Positions 11,897-20,222 of a stretch of DNA of 26,787 nt are shown here, in pieces. A model generated the notes under the pieces. The model was not told where the DNA came from and searched no databases. It saw nothing but the letters and a program-made list of their open reading frames with translations. The stretch lies in the NCBI GenBank assembly GCA_003427395.1, contig BFEA01000148.1, positions 2,347,082 through 2,373,868 on the forward strand, given 5' to 3'. This stretch comes from Chara braunii. Its lineage: Eukaryota; Streptophyta; Charophyceae; Charales; Characeae. Each line of letters starts with the position of its first letter. Position 1 is the first letter of the stretch. The position numbers and the translations under genes are program-made.

Positions 11897-12255
11897 TGCA
11901 AACCTCAACGAACAACACCGCCCCTCACAATGTGATGAAGCTCAATCTGCACTTGAAGTGCAAATGAGCAGCATCCGAGTCAGCGCCTCAACAACTGTGA
12001 GGAAAGTGTGGGGGCTGCTCACTTTTACAACCAGGCAATTACTGTGGGCAGCAGCTTGGCCCACAGTCAAAAATTTCAAGTTGGCCTCGACCCTTGATAT
12101 GAACCCACTACCAAGGGCCACAAACCTTGATGTTCCGCTAGGAGAACCAAGGTCTTCCAATCCCATAAGCATTTGGCCTTCCCCTCGGGCCACATGCTTC
12201 AGGGAATGGTTGTACCCAGCCAATACTGCAACCTGTTCAAAAAACAAATAGGCGT
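11895..12255. other. Bidirectionally open stretch, possible exon remnant
   Basis: About 350 bp of balanced composition lacks stops in one frame on each strand. The plus-strand frame runs 11772-12251 (159 codons) and the minus-strand frame 11942-12445 (167 codons). The plus frame contains a poly-Ser/Leu run from the TC microsatellite. The minus frame has a Lys-rich run from 12330-12370 and then a mixed-composition segment with hydrophobic patches. Neither translation matches a family I recognise. It could be an exon or pseudogene fragment, most plausibly on the minus strand, or simply chance. Confidence 0.25.
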
Positions 12256-12581
12256 AGCCACACTCATCCTCACACACACCTACATACCCCTTATTCACAA
12301 TCACAACCACATATGTGGTCGTTTCTCCTTTCTTTTTCCCACTTTTCCTTCTTTTTTTTTTCTTTTTATTATGCAACCTGTTTATCGAAACGAACAAACT
12401 GTTTGCAACCTCCCCAACTCGTGAAAGTGGGAGAGGGGAATACAAATCTAAACAGAATTAAAAAAAAATAAAAAACCAACAAAATCTACCAAAACAAAAA
12501 CGGTTGCCCGTTTGTTTCGGGCGCCTGCTGCAACTTGAGGGACTACAAGTCCCAAGTCACTTCCAGTTGCGCCATTTGAGG

Positions 12582-12582
<1 letters not shown>

Positions 12583-12622
<40 letters not shown>
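12583..12622. repeat. Poly-T tract of 40 bases
   Basis: An uninterrupted T40 lies directly upstream of the tRNA-like segment at 12625-12712. Read on the minus strand it would be a poly-A tail, as expected for a retroposed copy. Confidence 0.95.
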
Positions 12623-12624
12623 CC

Positions 12625-12712
12625 GTTGGCTAATGCTAATGGTCACGCCATGTCCGAGGTACAACCACAAACTGCTGAAATACAAACCCAAGTTCGACCC
12701 CTCACGGGATCG
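12625..12712 (+). other. Weak tRNA-like segment next to poly-T
   Basis: TTGGCTAATGCTAATGG (about 12626-12642) resembles an imperfect tRNA A box, and AAGTTCGACCCCT (about 12691-12703) resembles a B box, about 50-60 bases apart on the plus strand. Together with the adjacent T40 this suggests a decayed SINE or tRNA-derived fragment. No cloverleaf can be drawn and the poly-T lies on the wrong side for a plus-strand SINE, so this is tentative. Confidence 0.2.
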
Positions 12713-12785
12713 ACAAAATAAAATTTGGAACTTTCTCGATTCATGTGTATCATCCTCATGCAAAGGTCATTTCAGCACCACGTAG

Positions 12786-12830
12786 CCGATCTCAGTCGCG
12801 CGATCTCACAGATCGCACGACCGAGATTGG
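12786..12830. repeat. 21-bp stem, 3-base loop hairpin
   Basis: Left arm 12786-12806 and right arm 12810-12830 pair at 18 of 21 positions, around a loop of CAC. The apical part of the left arm reads CGCGCGATCT and that of the right arm AGATCGCACG. The stem is GC-rich and has no T run after it. It stands in unique sequence, 250 bp before the 509-bp array. Confidence 0.75.
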
Positions 12831-13088
12831 CTGTGCCCGAATGTCCCATCACAAAGCCCAACTCCACAAGGAGGTAACCCAGTGAAGCATGTTGAACTCG
12901 ATCCCCGTATCAACAACGTATTAGGTTGACATATTTACCTACTTCTGGTAAAGCAGGAGCGACCCTTCTTCTGCTCCAGTAGCCCGCTTGCCTGTAGGTA
13001 GGCAGACCCTACCTCCTTGTCCCATTTCCATCCCTGGGTGTCGGTCCTCGACTTGAGCAGTCATCCCATCGGATAAGCCACAATCATC
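12831..13088. other. Unique sequence before the tandem array
   Basis: Mixed-composition sequence with no frame of note. A partial echo of the array's unit start (GGTCCTCGACTTG) appears at about 13040, about 50 bp before the first full unit. Confidence 0.4.
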
Positions 13089-14645
13089 GGTCCTCGACCC
13101 TCGACGTCGAATCAGACACCGGGGCCCAATGATTTAGAAAAACAAAATAATTAGGGGCCCCACTCCTCACTCGTCGAGATTCCATACCCGACCCGGTAGT
13201 TCGTTTTAGCTTATTTAGGCTCTGAGTTGTGCGGCGGTCATAATTTTAAGTAGGATAGATTTTTAATTTATCACTCAACCTTTCCACTACCGTACATTCC
13301 TCCGGCCTTCCTATACATGGAGAGAATTTGGCCATACTATCGGTTCTCGCTGTCATTTCCAGATGCCGCAAACGTCTAAACGTTGGTTTAAAAGTTTGTC
13401 TCTTGGTCCTACGGTTGGTTCACATAAACCTTTTGCAGATGCATATCTGATTAAGTCTCTCAATTCAAAGAAAGGTTGGACAGTGTCCGGCGTTTAAAGT
13501 ACCCGACAAATACCCTCGTCATGGTTTTTGCTCCGACAATGTTATTGGGTCTCATTGAACGACGTCCTCGTCGTGCACCCTCAAGATAAAATTGATTGGT
13601 CCTCGACCCTCGGTGCCGAATCAGACCCCCGGGCCCAATGATTTAGAAAAACAAAATAATTAGGGGCCCTATTCCTCACTCGTTGCGATCCCTTACCTGA
13701 CCTGGTAGTTCGTTTTAACCCACTTAGGCTCTGAGTCGTGCGGAGGTCATAATTTTAAGTAGGATAGGTTTTTAATTTATCACTCCAACCTTTCCACTAT
13801 CGTATATCCATGCGACCTTCCCATACACGAAGCGAAGATGGCAATACCGCCAGTTTTCGCCGCCATTTCTAGATGTCGCAAACGTCCGAACTTTGGTTTA
13901 AAAGTGTGTCTCTTGGTCGTAGGGTTGGTTCAGATAAACCTTTTGTAGACGCGTATCTGATCAAGTCTCTCAATTCGAAGAAAGGTTGGACAGTGTACGA
14001 CGTTTAAGTACCCGACAAATACCCTTGTTATGGTTTTTGCCCCGACAAAGTTCCCGGACCCCATTAAACGACGTCTTCGTCATGCACCATCAAGATAAAA
14101 TTCATGGGTCCTCGATCCTCGGTGCCGAATCAAACCCCGGGGCCCAATGATTTAGAAAAACAAAATAATTAGGGGCCCCACTTCTCACTCATCGTGATCC
14201 CATACCCGACCCGGTAGTTCATTTTAGCCCACTTAGGCTCTGAGTCGTGCGACAGTCATAATTTAAAGTAGGATAGGTTTTTAATTTATCACTCTAACCT
14301 TTCCACTACCGTACATCCCTGCGGCCTTCCGTTACATGGAAAAAAATTGGCCACACCCTCGGTTCTCGCCGTCATGTCCAAATGCCACAAGCGTCCGAAC
14401 TTTGGTTTCAAAGTTTGTCTCTTGGTCCTATGGTTTGTTCACATAAACCTTTTGCAGACGCATGTTCACATAAACCTTTTGAGAGAAGTTGGTCGTAAGC
14501 TTCTGAACTTAGGTTTAAAAGTTTGTCTAAGCCTTTTGAAGACACATGTCTCATTAAGTCTCTCAATTCAAAGAAAGGTTCAACAGTGTTCGACGTTTAA
14601 AATATCCGGCAAATACCCTTGTGAGGGTTTTTGCCTCGATAATGT
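13089..14645 (+). repeat. 509-bp tandem repeat, three copies
   Basis: Units begin with GGTCCTCGACCCTCG-like sequence at 13089, 13598 and 14107, so the first two are each exactly 509 bp apart. Shared landmarks are GGGGCCCAATGATTTAG, then AATAATTAGGGGCCC, CCCGACCCGGTAGTTC, TAATTTATCACTC, TTGGTTTAAAAGTTTGTCTC and a closing TTCAAAGAAAGGTTGGACAG. The third unit carries an internal duplication of roughly 85 bp near 14390-14545 and lacks about the last 60 bp. Substitutions are spread evenly and there is no common long open frame, so this looks like satellite-type DNA and not a gene family. Confidence 0.9.
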
Positions 14646-15025
14646 GTCACTATTTGACTAATGACATATTGTTAGTTTAACTTGTCTGCTTATTGTCTCT
14701 GAATTTTAAACGAAGAATCCCGTGAAAAAAAAAAAAAAAAAAATATGTAAAAAAAAAGAATGTTACCATATATGTTTTTTTAAAGTCAATTGAAAGAGTG
14801 TAACTTATTTGTTTTTTTTTCCCCTCCTCCAATAAGAAAAAACAGTGGCCTATTCATATTTCTTCGTCGAATTTCTCATACTTTCTACTTATGTTTGTAT
14901 AACGCAAATACAATGCACTCGCACATATCTCAAAATGTTAATGCAAGCACACATACACATAGTTATGGGGATGTTCATATGCATATATACTTGACATATC
15001 ATGATTTCAAGCATGTGTAATCTTA
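14646..15025. other. AT-rich spacer
   Basis: The sequence contains an A run near 14725-14743 and no recognised element or gene. Confidence 0.5.
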
Positions 15026-15794
15026 CAATAAAAAAATTCATATAATTAATAATAAATTTATTAAAATATATATTTTAAATTTTAAATTCTAATTTCATTT
15101 TTTAAAATATGATTCCACTATTAAAATTTGACGTCTTACTTGAATGTTGAAGACTTTCCTTCCAAGAATGGGGTATCCCTTCTTGTTTGAACTACATGTT
15201 AGAGATAGAGTGAAAGTCTGGATAGTTTAATGATTTTTTTTTTTAATTGGACTATAATTTTATTATAAGTAATTTTAATCATAAATATGTTAATGAAATT
15301 TTAATTAGAATACATTTCTTACAGTAGAATGAAAGTTTACTGAAGACATTTCATAAACTTTTTTAGACTTTCATCTCATTTTTAATAAATAGATGTAGTT
15401 GAAAGAAAAAACATGTGTATCGCACGGATCATATTCGAAGTTTTTTCGAATGTTTGAATATGTTCGGATGTTTGGCCAAACGCCTGTCGAACGTGTTCAA
15501 TTGAACATATTAAAAAATAATAATAATCATAAAAAATAAGTTTTTAATTTAAAACTTGCTTTCAACAAGTTTTGGCGCTGGTTCTCGTCCGGTCGTGAAC
15601 GTTTGACTTCATTCACCGAATCCAAACACGATACTGCACAGGAAAAACTATTTTTTAAATGGAAACTTGCCAAATATAACTAAAAATCTTAAAATTGGAA
15701 GAACTTTTGAATGATAACTTTTCATATAACCATGATTTTTTTTTTAAGTGGAGTATTTTTTTATCTTTCATTTCTCTTAGGAAATTTTATGTTG
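15026..15794 (+). mobile_element. Family 3 foldback element, copy C (interrupted)
   Basis: The left end is CAATAAAAAAATTC and the right end GGAAATTTTATGTTG, related to the CAACAGAAAAATTCCC ends of copies A and B. TA occurs at 15024-15025 and 15795-15796, consistent with a TA target duplication. Internal landmarks shared with the other copies are GTCTTACTTGAA, CTTTCCTTCCAAGAAT, GTAGAATGAAAGT and AGATGTAGTTGAAAG. The copy is split by an insertion at about 15413-15641. Without it the length is about 540 bp, close to the 520 bp of copy A. It is more diverged than A and B are from each other. Confidence 0.8.
15413..15641. mobile_element. Small insertion (about 229 bp) inside copy C
   Basis: Alignment of copy C with copies A and B shows extra sequence here that is absent from them. 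Its edges read TGTGTATCGCACGGAT on the left and CACGATACTGCACA on the right, which are imperfectly inverted (TGTG, then TATCG). Flanks GAAAAAAC and GAAAAACT could be a 7-8-bp target duplication in A-rich sequence. It contains the perfect palindromes GTTTGGCCAAAC and GTTCAATTGAAC. Probably a very small non-autonomous element; family unknown. Confidence 0.55.
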
Positions 15795-16269
15795 TATTCC
15801 CCCCCCCTAAAAAATGCATATTCTCCCTTTTGAATGGTACTTTAGTGAGTTTGGTTGATTCATGCCTCTTTTACATAATAACATTTATGGTTGGAAGTAA
15901 TTCCACTTAGTTAGCTAATTACTTTTTTTATACTCTTAACCTTTTGTCAAAGGTCGATGAGATACTTTATTATATTTATCATCAATTGCTTTTATCGGCT
16001 TGATCATTATCATAAGAGAGTCTTGATTTTATGTTTATCAAAACATTGTCATTATTCTAAACTTAATCATTTTATTCGTGGTCATTGTCTCACACTCACT
16101 ACTAAGCATCAAACTTTTATTTAAAATGAAACCTTGACATGAACACTGAAGGTTTGAAGAATAATGTTATATAAAAGTTTTATGTATTTTGCTCTTAAAA
16201 ACTCGTGTGGAGTGGGTAAGAATGAGTGAATTTTTTTTACAATGGGGTCCACTTTTTTTCTTCTACTTA
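15795..16269. other. AT-rich spacer
   Basis: AT-rich sequence lies between foldback copies C and B. No element ends, tandem units or long frames were recognised. Confidence 0.5.
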
Positions 16270-16304
16270 CAACAGAAAAATTTCCCAGAAAATGAACTCA
16301 TTCT

Positions 16305-17094
16305 CTAGGTTACCAGAATGACCTCAGTCCACTAGCCCAACCGAAAAAAAAATAAATTAAAATAAAATAAAATAAAATAAGTTTTTAATTAAAAAATTTA
16401 TTTTAAGTTTGGTAAAGAATTTCGATGTAAACCTGAGGCAAAAGTTGTTCAGTCTATCAACACAACAATTCCCACGAGAAATGAAAGTTGAAAAAATATT
16501 CCATTAAAGAAAAATCCTCCATATTTATAAATTATCATTCCAATATTTGTTCAATTCTAAAGTTTTCAGTTTTATTTGATAAGTTCCCGTCTAAATATGA
16601 GTATTCCCTTCCAACTACATCTATTTTTTCAAGATGGAATGAAAGTCTGGACGAGTTTATGAAATGTTTTAATTAAACTTTCATTCTACTACAACAAATA
16701 TCTTTTAACTTAGATTGGATTAACCTATTTATGACTGAAAATCCTTATTTAGAATGACGGTCTAATTATAATATTTCATGAACTCATCCAGACTTTCATT
16801 CCATCTCCAGCATGCAGTTCACATATGAAGAGATACCTCATTATTGAAAGGAAAGTTCTCAAGTAAGACGACAAATTTTAAAATTGGAATGACATTTTTT
16901 AAGAAAATAAAAATTTAAAATTCAGAATGTAATTTTGCTATGGAACGAATATTTGATTCTGATAAATTTTTCTGTTGATTTTTCTGCATAACATAATTTT
17001 TTTATTTTTTTTTTGTCGGGATCTTCCTTGGTCCTTGCACGGTCGGATCGCCTGGGAAAATAGGGTGACTTCGGCGGTCCGACTGGTAGCCTAG
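16305..17094 (+). mobile_element. Family 2 TIR element, copy 1 (split by family 3 copy A)
   Basis: Ends are CTAGGTTACCAG at 16305 and CTGGTAGCCTAG at 17094. The flanks CTCATTCT (16297-16304) and TTCATTCT (17095-17102) match at 7 of 8, an 8-bp target duplication inside foldback copy B, suggesting a hAT-like element. The sequence matches the reverse complement of the intact copy at 22636-22922: it shares GGTAAAGAATTTCGAT, CTGAGGCAAAAGTT and GGTCCTTGCACGG. After removal of the 520-bp insertion the length is 270 bp, against 287 bp for the intact copy. Part of the interior also resembles the 3' interior of family 1. Confidence 0.9.
16458..16977 (-). mobile_element. Family 3 foldback element, copy A (nested)
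   Basis: This 520-bp copy starts CAACACAACAATTCCCACG and ends AAATTTTTCTGTTG. It is inverted relative to copy B, with which it shares most of its length. AT flanks both sides (16456-16457 and 16978-16979). Deleting 16458-16977 and one AT restores a sequence (TTCAGTCTATTTTTCTGCAT) that lines up without gaps with the matching interior of family 1 copies. The internal palindrome is seen as AATGAAAGTCTGGACGAG near 16637 and CTCATCCAGACTTTCATT near 16784. Confidence 0.9.
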
Positions 17095-17587
17095 TTCATT
17101 CTATAATAAAATTACATTCTAAATTTTAAATTTTCATTCCATCTTTGAAAAATTCATTCCACTTTTAAAATTTTTCGTCTTACTTGAAACTTTCCTTCCA
17201 AGAATAAAGTATCCCTTCTTATTTGAACTGAATGCTAGAGATGCAATGAAAGCCTGGATGAGTTCATGAAATATTTTAATTCAAATGTCATTCTATATAA
17301 GGATTTTTCAGTCACAAATGAGTTAATCCAATGTAAATTAGAAGATATTTGTTGTAGTAGAATGAAAGTCCAATTAAGATATTTCATAAACTCGTCCAGA
17401 CTTTCATTCCACCTTCAACTCATAGATGTAGCTGGAAGAGAAACCACATTTTTAGATGGGAACTTGTCAAATAAGACTGAAAATTTTAGAATTAGACGAA
17501 CATTGGAATGTAAATTTTTAAATATGAAAAATTGTTTTCAATAGAATGTTTTTTCAACTTTCATTTCTTGTGGGAATTTTTCTGTCG

Positions 17588-17999
17588 TATAAATAAATGC
17601 GAGTCACTACTTCACATACATTTTTTGATACTATACCAAGTAGAACAAATGACTATACATCAAAACAACATAATAATACTTTTGTATTTAATCAAAGTCG
17701 TACGTTTATATCATTTTTTCATATATTGTGCGTATAAGTTGTTTTAAAGCACATGTAGCCCTACAATTTTTTAAGAATATTTATTTTTTGTTCACTACGG
17801 TCTGAACATGTGACCATTTTATCCTATGCATGGTGTAATGTATTTAAACCTCTTGCAACAACTCACTACTTCAAAAAGATAGACGAAAATTAAAATATGA
17901 TGAAAAAATAAATGCAAAGAAGAAGAAGGATAAAGATAGGGAAAAAAAAATAAAAATAAAGCAATAAAGAATAAGAAAAAAGAAATATATTTATATATA
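17588..17999. other. AT-rich spacer before the family 1 cluster
   Basis: AT-rich sequence with no recognised element apart from a purine-rich A/G run at about 17880-17990. It ends in TATATATA directly before the first clustered family 1 copy. Confidence 0.5.
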
Positions 18000-18714
18000 C
18001 AGGGTCACCAGCCCGTATGTACGGAGGTGTCCGAACCGACCTCCATACGTACAAAAGTTCGGGGTCCTGTTCGGGGTTTGAACCCGATGGCGTTCGGCCA
18101 CCGCCAAAAATTGTTTTGGAGCCTAAAAATACGTTTTGTTTTCTGAATTTTGTTTTGTGAGCTCTCAACGATGCGAGGTACAAAAATTAAAAATCGCCAA
18201 AGATGGCGGTGTGAAAACGTGCTTGTCCATTCACTATTTTGTTTTGTTTCACTTTTTACTTTTGTTTTTATTTTCTTGCGGAACCTAAATAGTTTTATCA
18301 TTTTTTAAATTTTTTTTAATGAGTTTTGTATTATGTGAAGTAAACATCAGTAAATTGTCAGGGCATTTTGATGTACCAAACAAAAACGAAAAATCGACAA
18401 AGATGGCGGTGTTGAACATGTGCTTTCTCACTAACTAATTTTTATTCTCTTTTTATTTTTTTTTATTTTTCTTATTAATTTTATATTTTATATTTTATTT
18501 TTATTTTAAGTTTGGTAACGAATTTGGATATAATGCTCAGACAAATGTTGTTTGTTTTATTTTTCTTCATAATACATCATTTTTTTCAGATATTTTTGAT
18601 TTTTTTTTTTTCATTCCGCGTTCGACCTGAACGGCCGAACGCATCCCCTAGGGTCCCATGCTTTCGAGCGTTCGGGTTTGGGCGTTCGACCCGCCCCGAA
18701 TGCAAGTTATCCTG
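18000..18714 (+). mobile_element. Family 1 copy 2
   Basis: The 5' end CAGGGTCACCAGCCCGTA and the degenerate 3' end CAAGTTATCCTG enclose about 715 bp. The 5' subterminal hairpin (about 18012-18055) has arms CGTATGTACGGAGGTG and GACCTCCATACGTAC. Two copies of the AAAGATGGCGGTGT core lie at about 18198 and 18396. The 3' hairpin is GCGTTCGACC paired with GGCCGAACGC near 18620. TATATATA precedes the element and a TG/TA tract follows. No coding capacity. Confidence 0.88.
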
Positions 18715-18734
18715 TGTGTGTATATAAATATATA

Positions 18735-19394
18735 CAGGGTCACTAGCCCGTAGGTACGGAGGTCCCCGGGCAGACCTCCGTACGTACGGGCGTTCGGGGT
18801 CCCGTACGGATTCCAAACCCGACGATGTTCGGCCCCTGCCAAAAAATATTTCAAGGCCTAAAAATAATTTTTTCTTTCTGAATTTGTTTTTGTGATTCTC
18901 TATGACGTGAGGTACACGCCTATAAATTCTCAAGTCATTTGGCTAAGGCAAATAAGAATTAAAAATCGTCAAAGATGAAGGTGTCAAAACGTGTTTGCCC
19001 ACATTGTTTTTTCACTGTTTGCTTTTTGTTTTCACTTTCGTTAGGGGTATGAACTATTTTGTCTTGAGAAATTTCTCAATTTTATTATTTTTTGAAACTT
19101 TTTAAGTGGGTTTTGCATTATGTGAAGTACACATCTGTAAATTTTCGGGGTCTTTAGCTTTAAAAAAAAAAAAAAAAAATTGTCAAAGATGACGGTGTAA
19201 AAAATGTGCTCTCACACTCACTAAATTTAATTATTTTTTTATTTTTTATTATTTTTATTATTAGTGTCTGTTTTTTGATTTTTATTTTTATTTTAAATTT
19301 GGTAAGGAATTTGGATGTAATGCTAAGGAAAATCTTGTTTAATTTATTTTTCTTCATAACATATATTTTTTTTAAGATTTTTATAATTATTTTA

Positions 19395-19395
<1 letters not shown>
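18735..19395 (+). mobile_element. Family 1 copy 3, 3' end missing
   Basis: The 5' end is CAGGGTCACTAGCCCGTA. The 5' hairpin is the clearest in the set: arms 18747-18764 and 18773-18790 pair at 17 of 18 around the loop CCCGGGCA. Core copies near 18969 (CAAAGATGAAGGTGTC) and 19184 (CAAAGATGACGGTGT) are slightly changed. The element runs into a (TA)n tract at about 19396-19428 just where the GC-rich 3' hairpin should be, so that end was lost or replaced. Confidence 0.83.

Positions 19396-19428
<33 letters not shown>
19396..19428. repeat. (TA)n tract at element junction
   Basis: A pure TA run sits between truncated copy 3 and the start of copy 4. Similar TA-rich tracts separate most neighbouring family 1 copies. 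Confidence 0.95.
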
Positions 19429-19429
<1 letters not shown>

Positions 19430-19431
<2 letters not shown>

Positions 19432-20064
19432 GGCCGAACGTACGGAGACCCCTAAGCTGACCCCTGAACGTTCGGGCGTTCGGGTCCCCGTACGGGGCTC
19501 GAACTCGAAGGGGTTTGGACCCCGCAAAAAATTATTTTGGTACCTAAATTTTTTTTTTTTTTCTGATTTTGTTTTTGCGAGTTCTCTATTATGTAAGCTA
19601 ACTGTTTTTCAATTTTGAAGTCATTGTGTGGAGCCAAACAATAATGAAAAATTGGCAAAGATGGTGGTGTCAAAACTTGCTTTCACACTTATCAATTTGT
19701 GTTTTTTCTCTTTTCATTTTTTGTTTTCCCTTTATTTCGGGGCCTGAAAAAAATTATTATTTTTTCAAACTTTATTTGTAGGTTATCTATTATGTAAGAT
19801 AAATATGTATAAAATATCATGGCATTTGACAGAGCCCAAAAAAAATGAAAAATCGCCAAAGATGGCGGTGTCAAAAACTTGCTCGCCCACGTAATAATTT
19901 CATTCTCGTTTTATTTTTTTTATTTTCATTAATATTATTTATTTTTTGTATTTGATTTTTATTTCAAATTTGGTAAGGAATTAGGATGGACTGTTGAGGG
20001 AAATGTTGTTTAGTTTATTCTTGTGCATGACATTTGTTTTTTTTCAGAATTTTTGGGAACCTTT

Positions 20065-20111
<47 letters not shown>

Positions 20112-20206
20112 GTTCCACGTTCGGCCGAACGTTCGAACGCGTCGAGAGGGGGTCCCAAACGTTCGGGCGTTCTGGTTTGGGTGTTCGGCCCGTCCCGAAT
20201 GTTGGA
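19430..20206 (+). mobile_element. Family 1 copy 4, degenerate ends
   Basis: This copy starts CAGGCCGAACGTACGG, without the usual GTCACC, and ends near CCCGAATGTTGGA. The cores are CAAAGATGGTGGTGTC near 19655 and CAAAGATGGCGGTGTC near 19857. A T44 run at 20067-20110 lies next to the 3' GC-rich hairpin. The first 40 bases could instead be a rearranged 3' end, so the left boundary is less certain. Confidence 0.75.
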
Positions 20207-20222
20207 TATATATAATATATAT

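Larger units (their letters stand above)
16270..17587 (+). mobile_element. Family 3 foldback element, copy B (split by family 2)
   Basis: The left end CAACAGAAAAATTTCCCAG at 16270 and the right end GGGAATTTTTCTGTCG ending 17587 are inverted repeats. TA lies on both sides (16268-16269 and 17588-17589). The copy consists of 16270-16304 plus 17095-17587 (about 528 bp); the middle is a family 2 insertion. Much of the element is itself an imperfect palindrome. For example, AATGAAAGCCTGGATGAG near 17245 is inverted as CTCGTCCAGACTTTCATT near 17390, so it could fold into a long hairpin. No open frame with a transposase signature is present. Confidence 0.88.

Noticed and set aside
12583-12712. A complete SINE with poly-A tail
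   Set aside because: The poly-T lies upstream of the tRNA-like boxes, and no target duplication or second copy was found; kept only as a weak tRNA-like feature.
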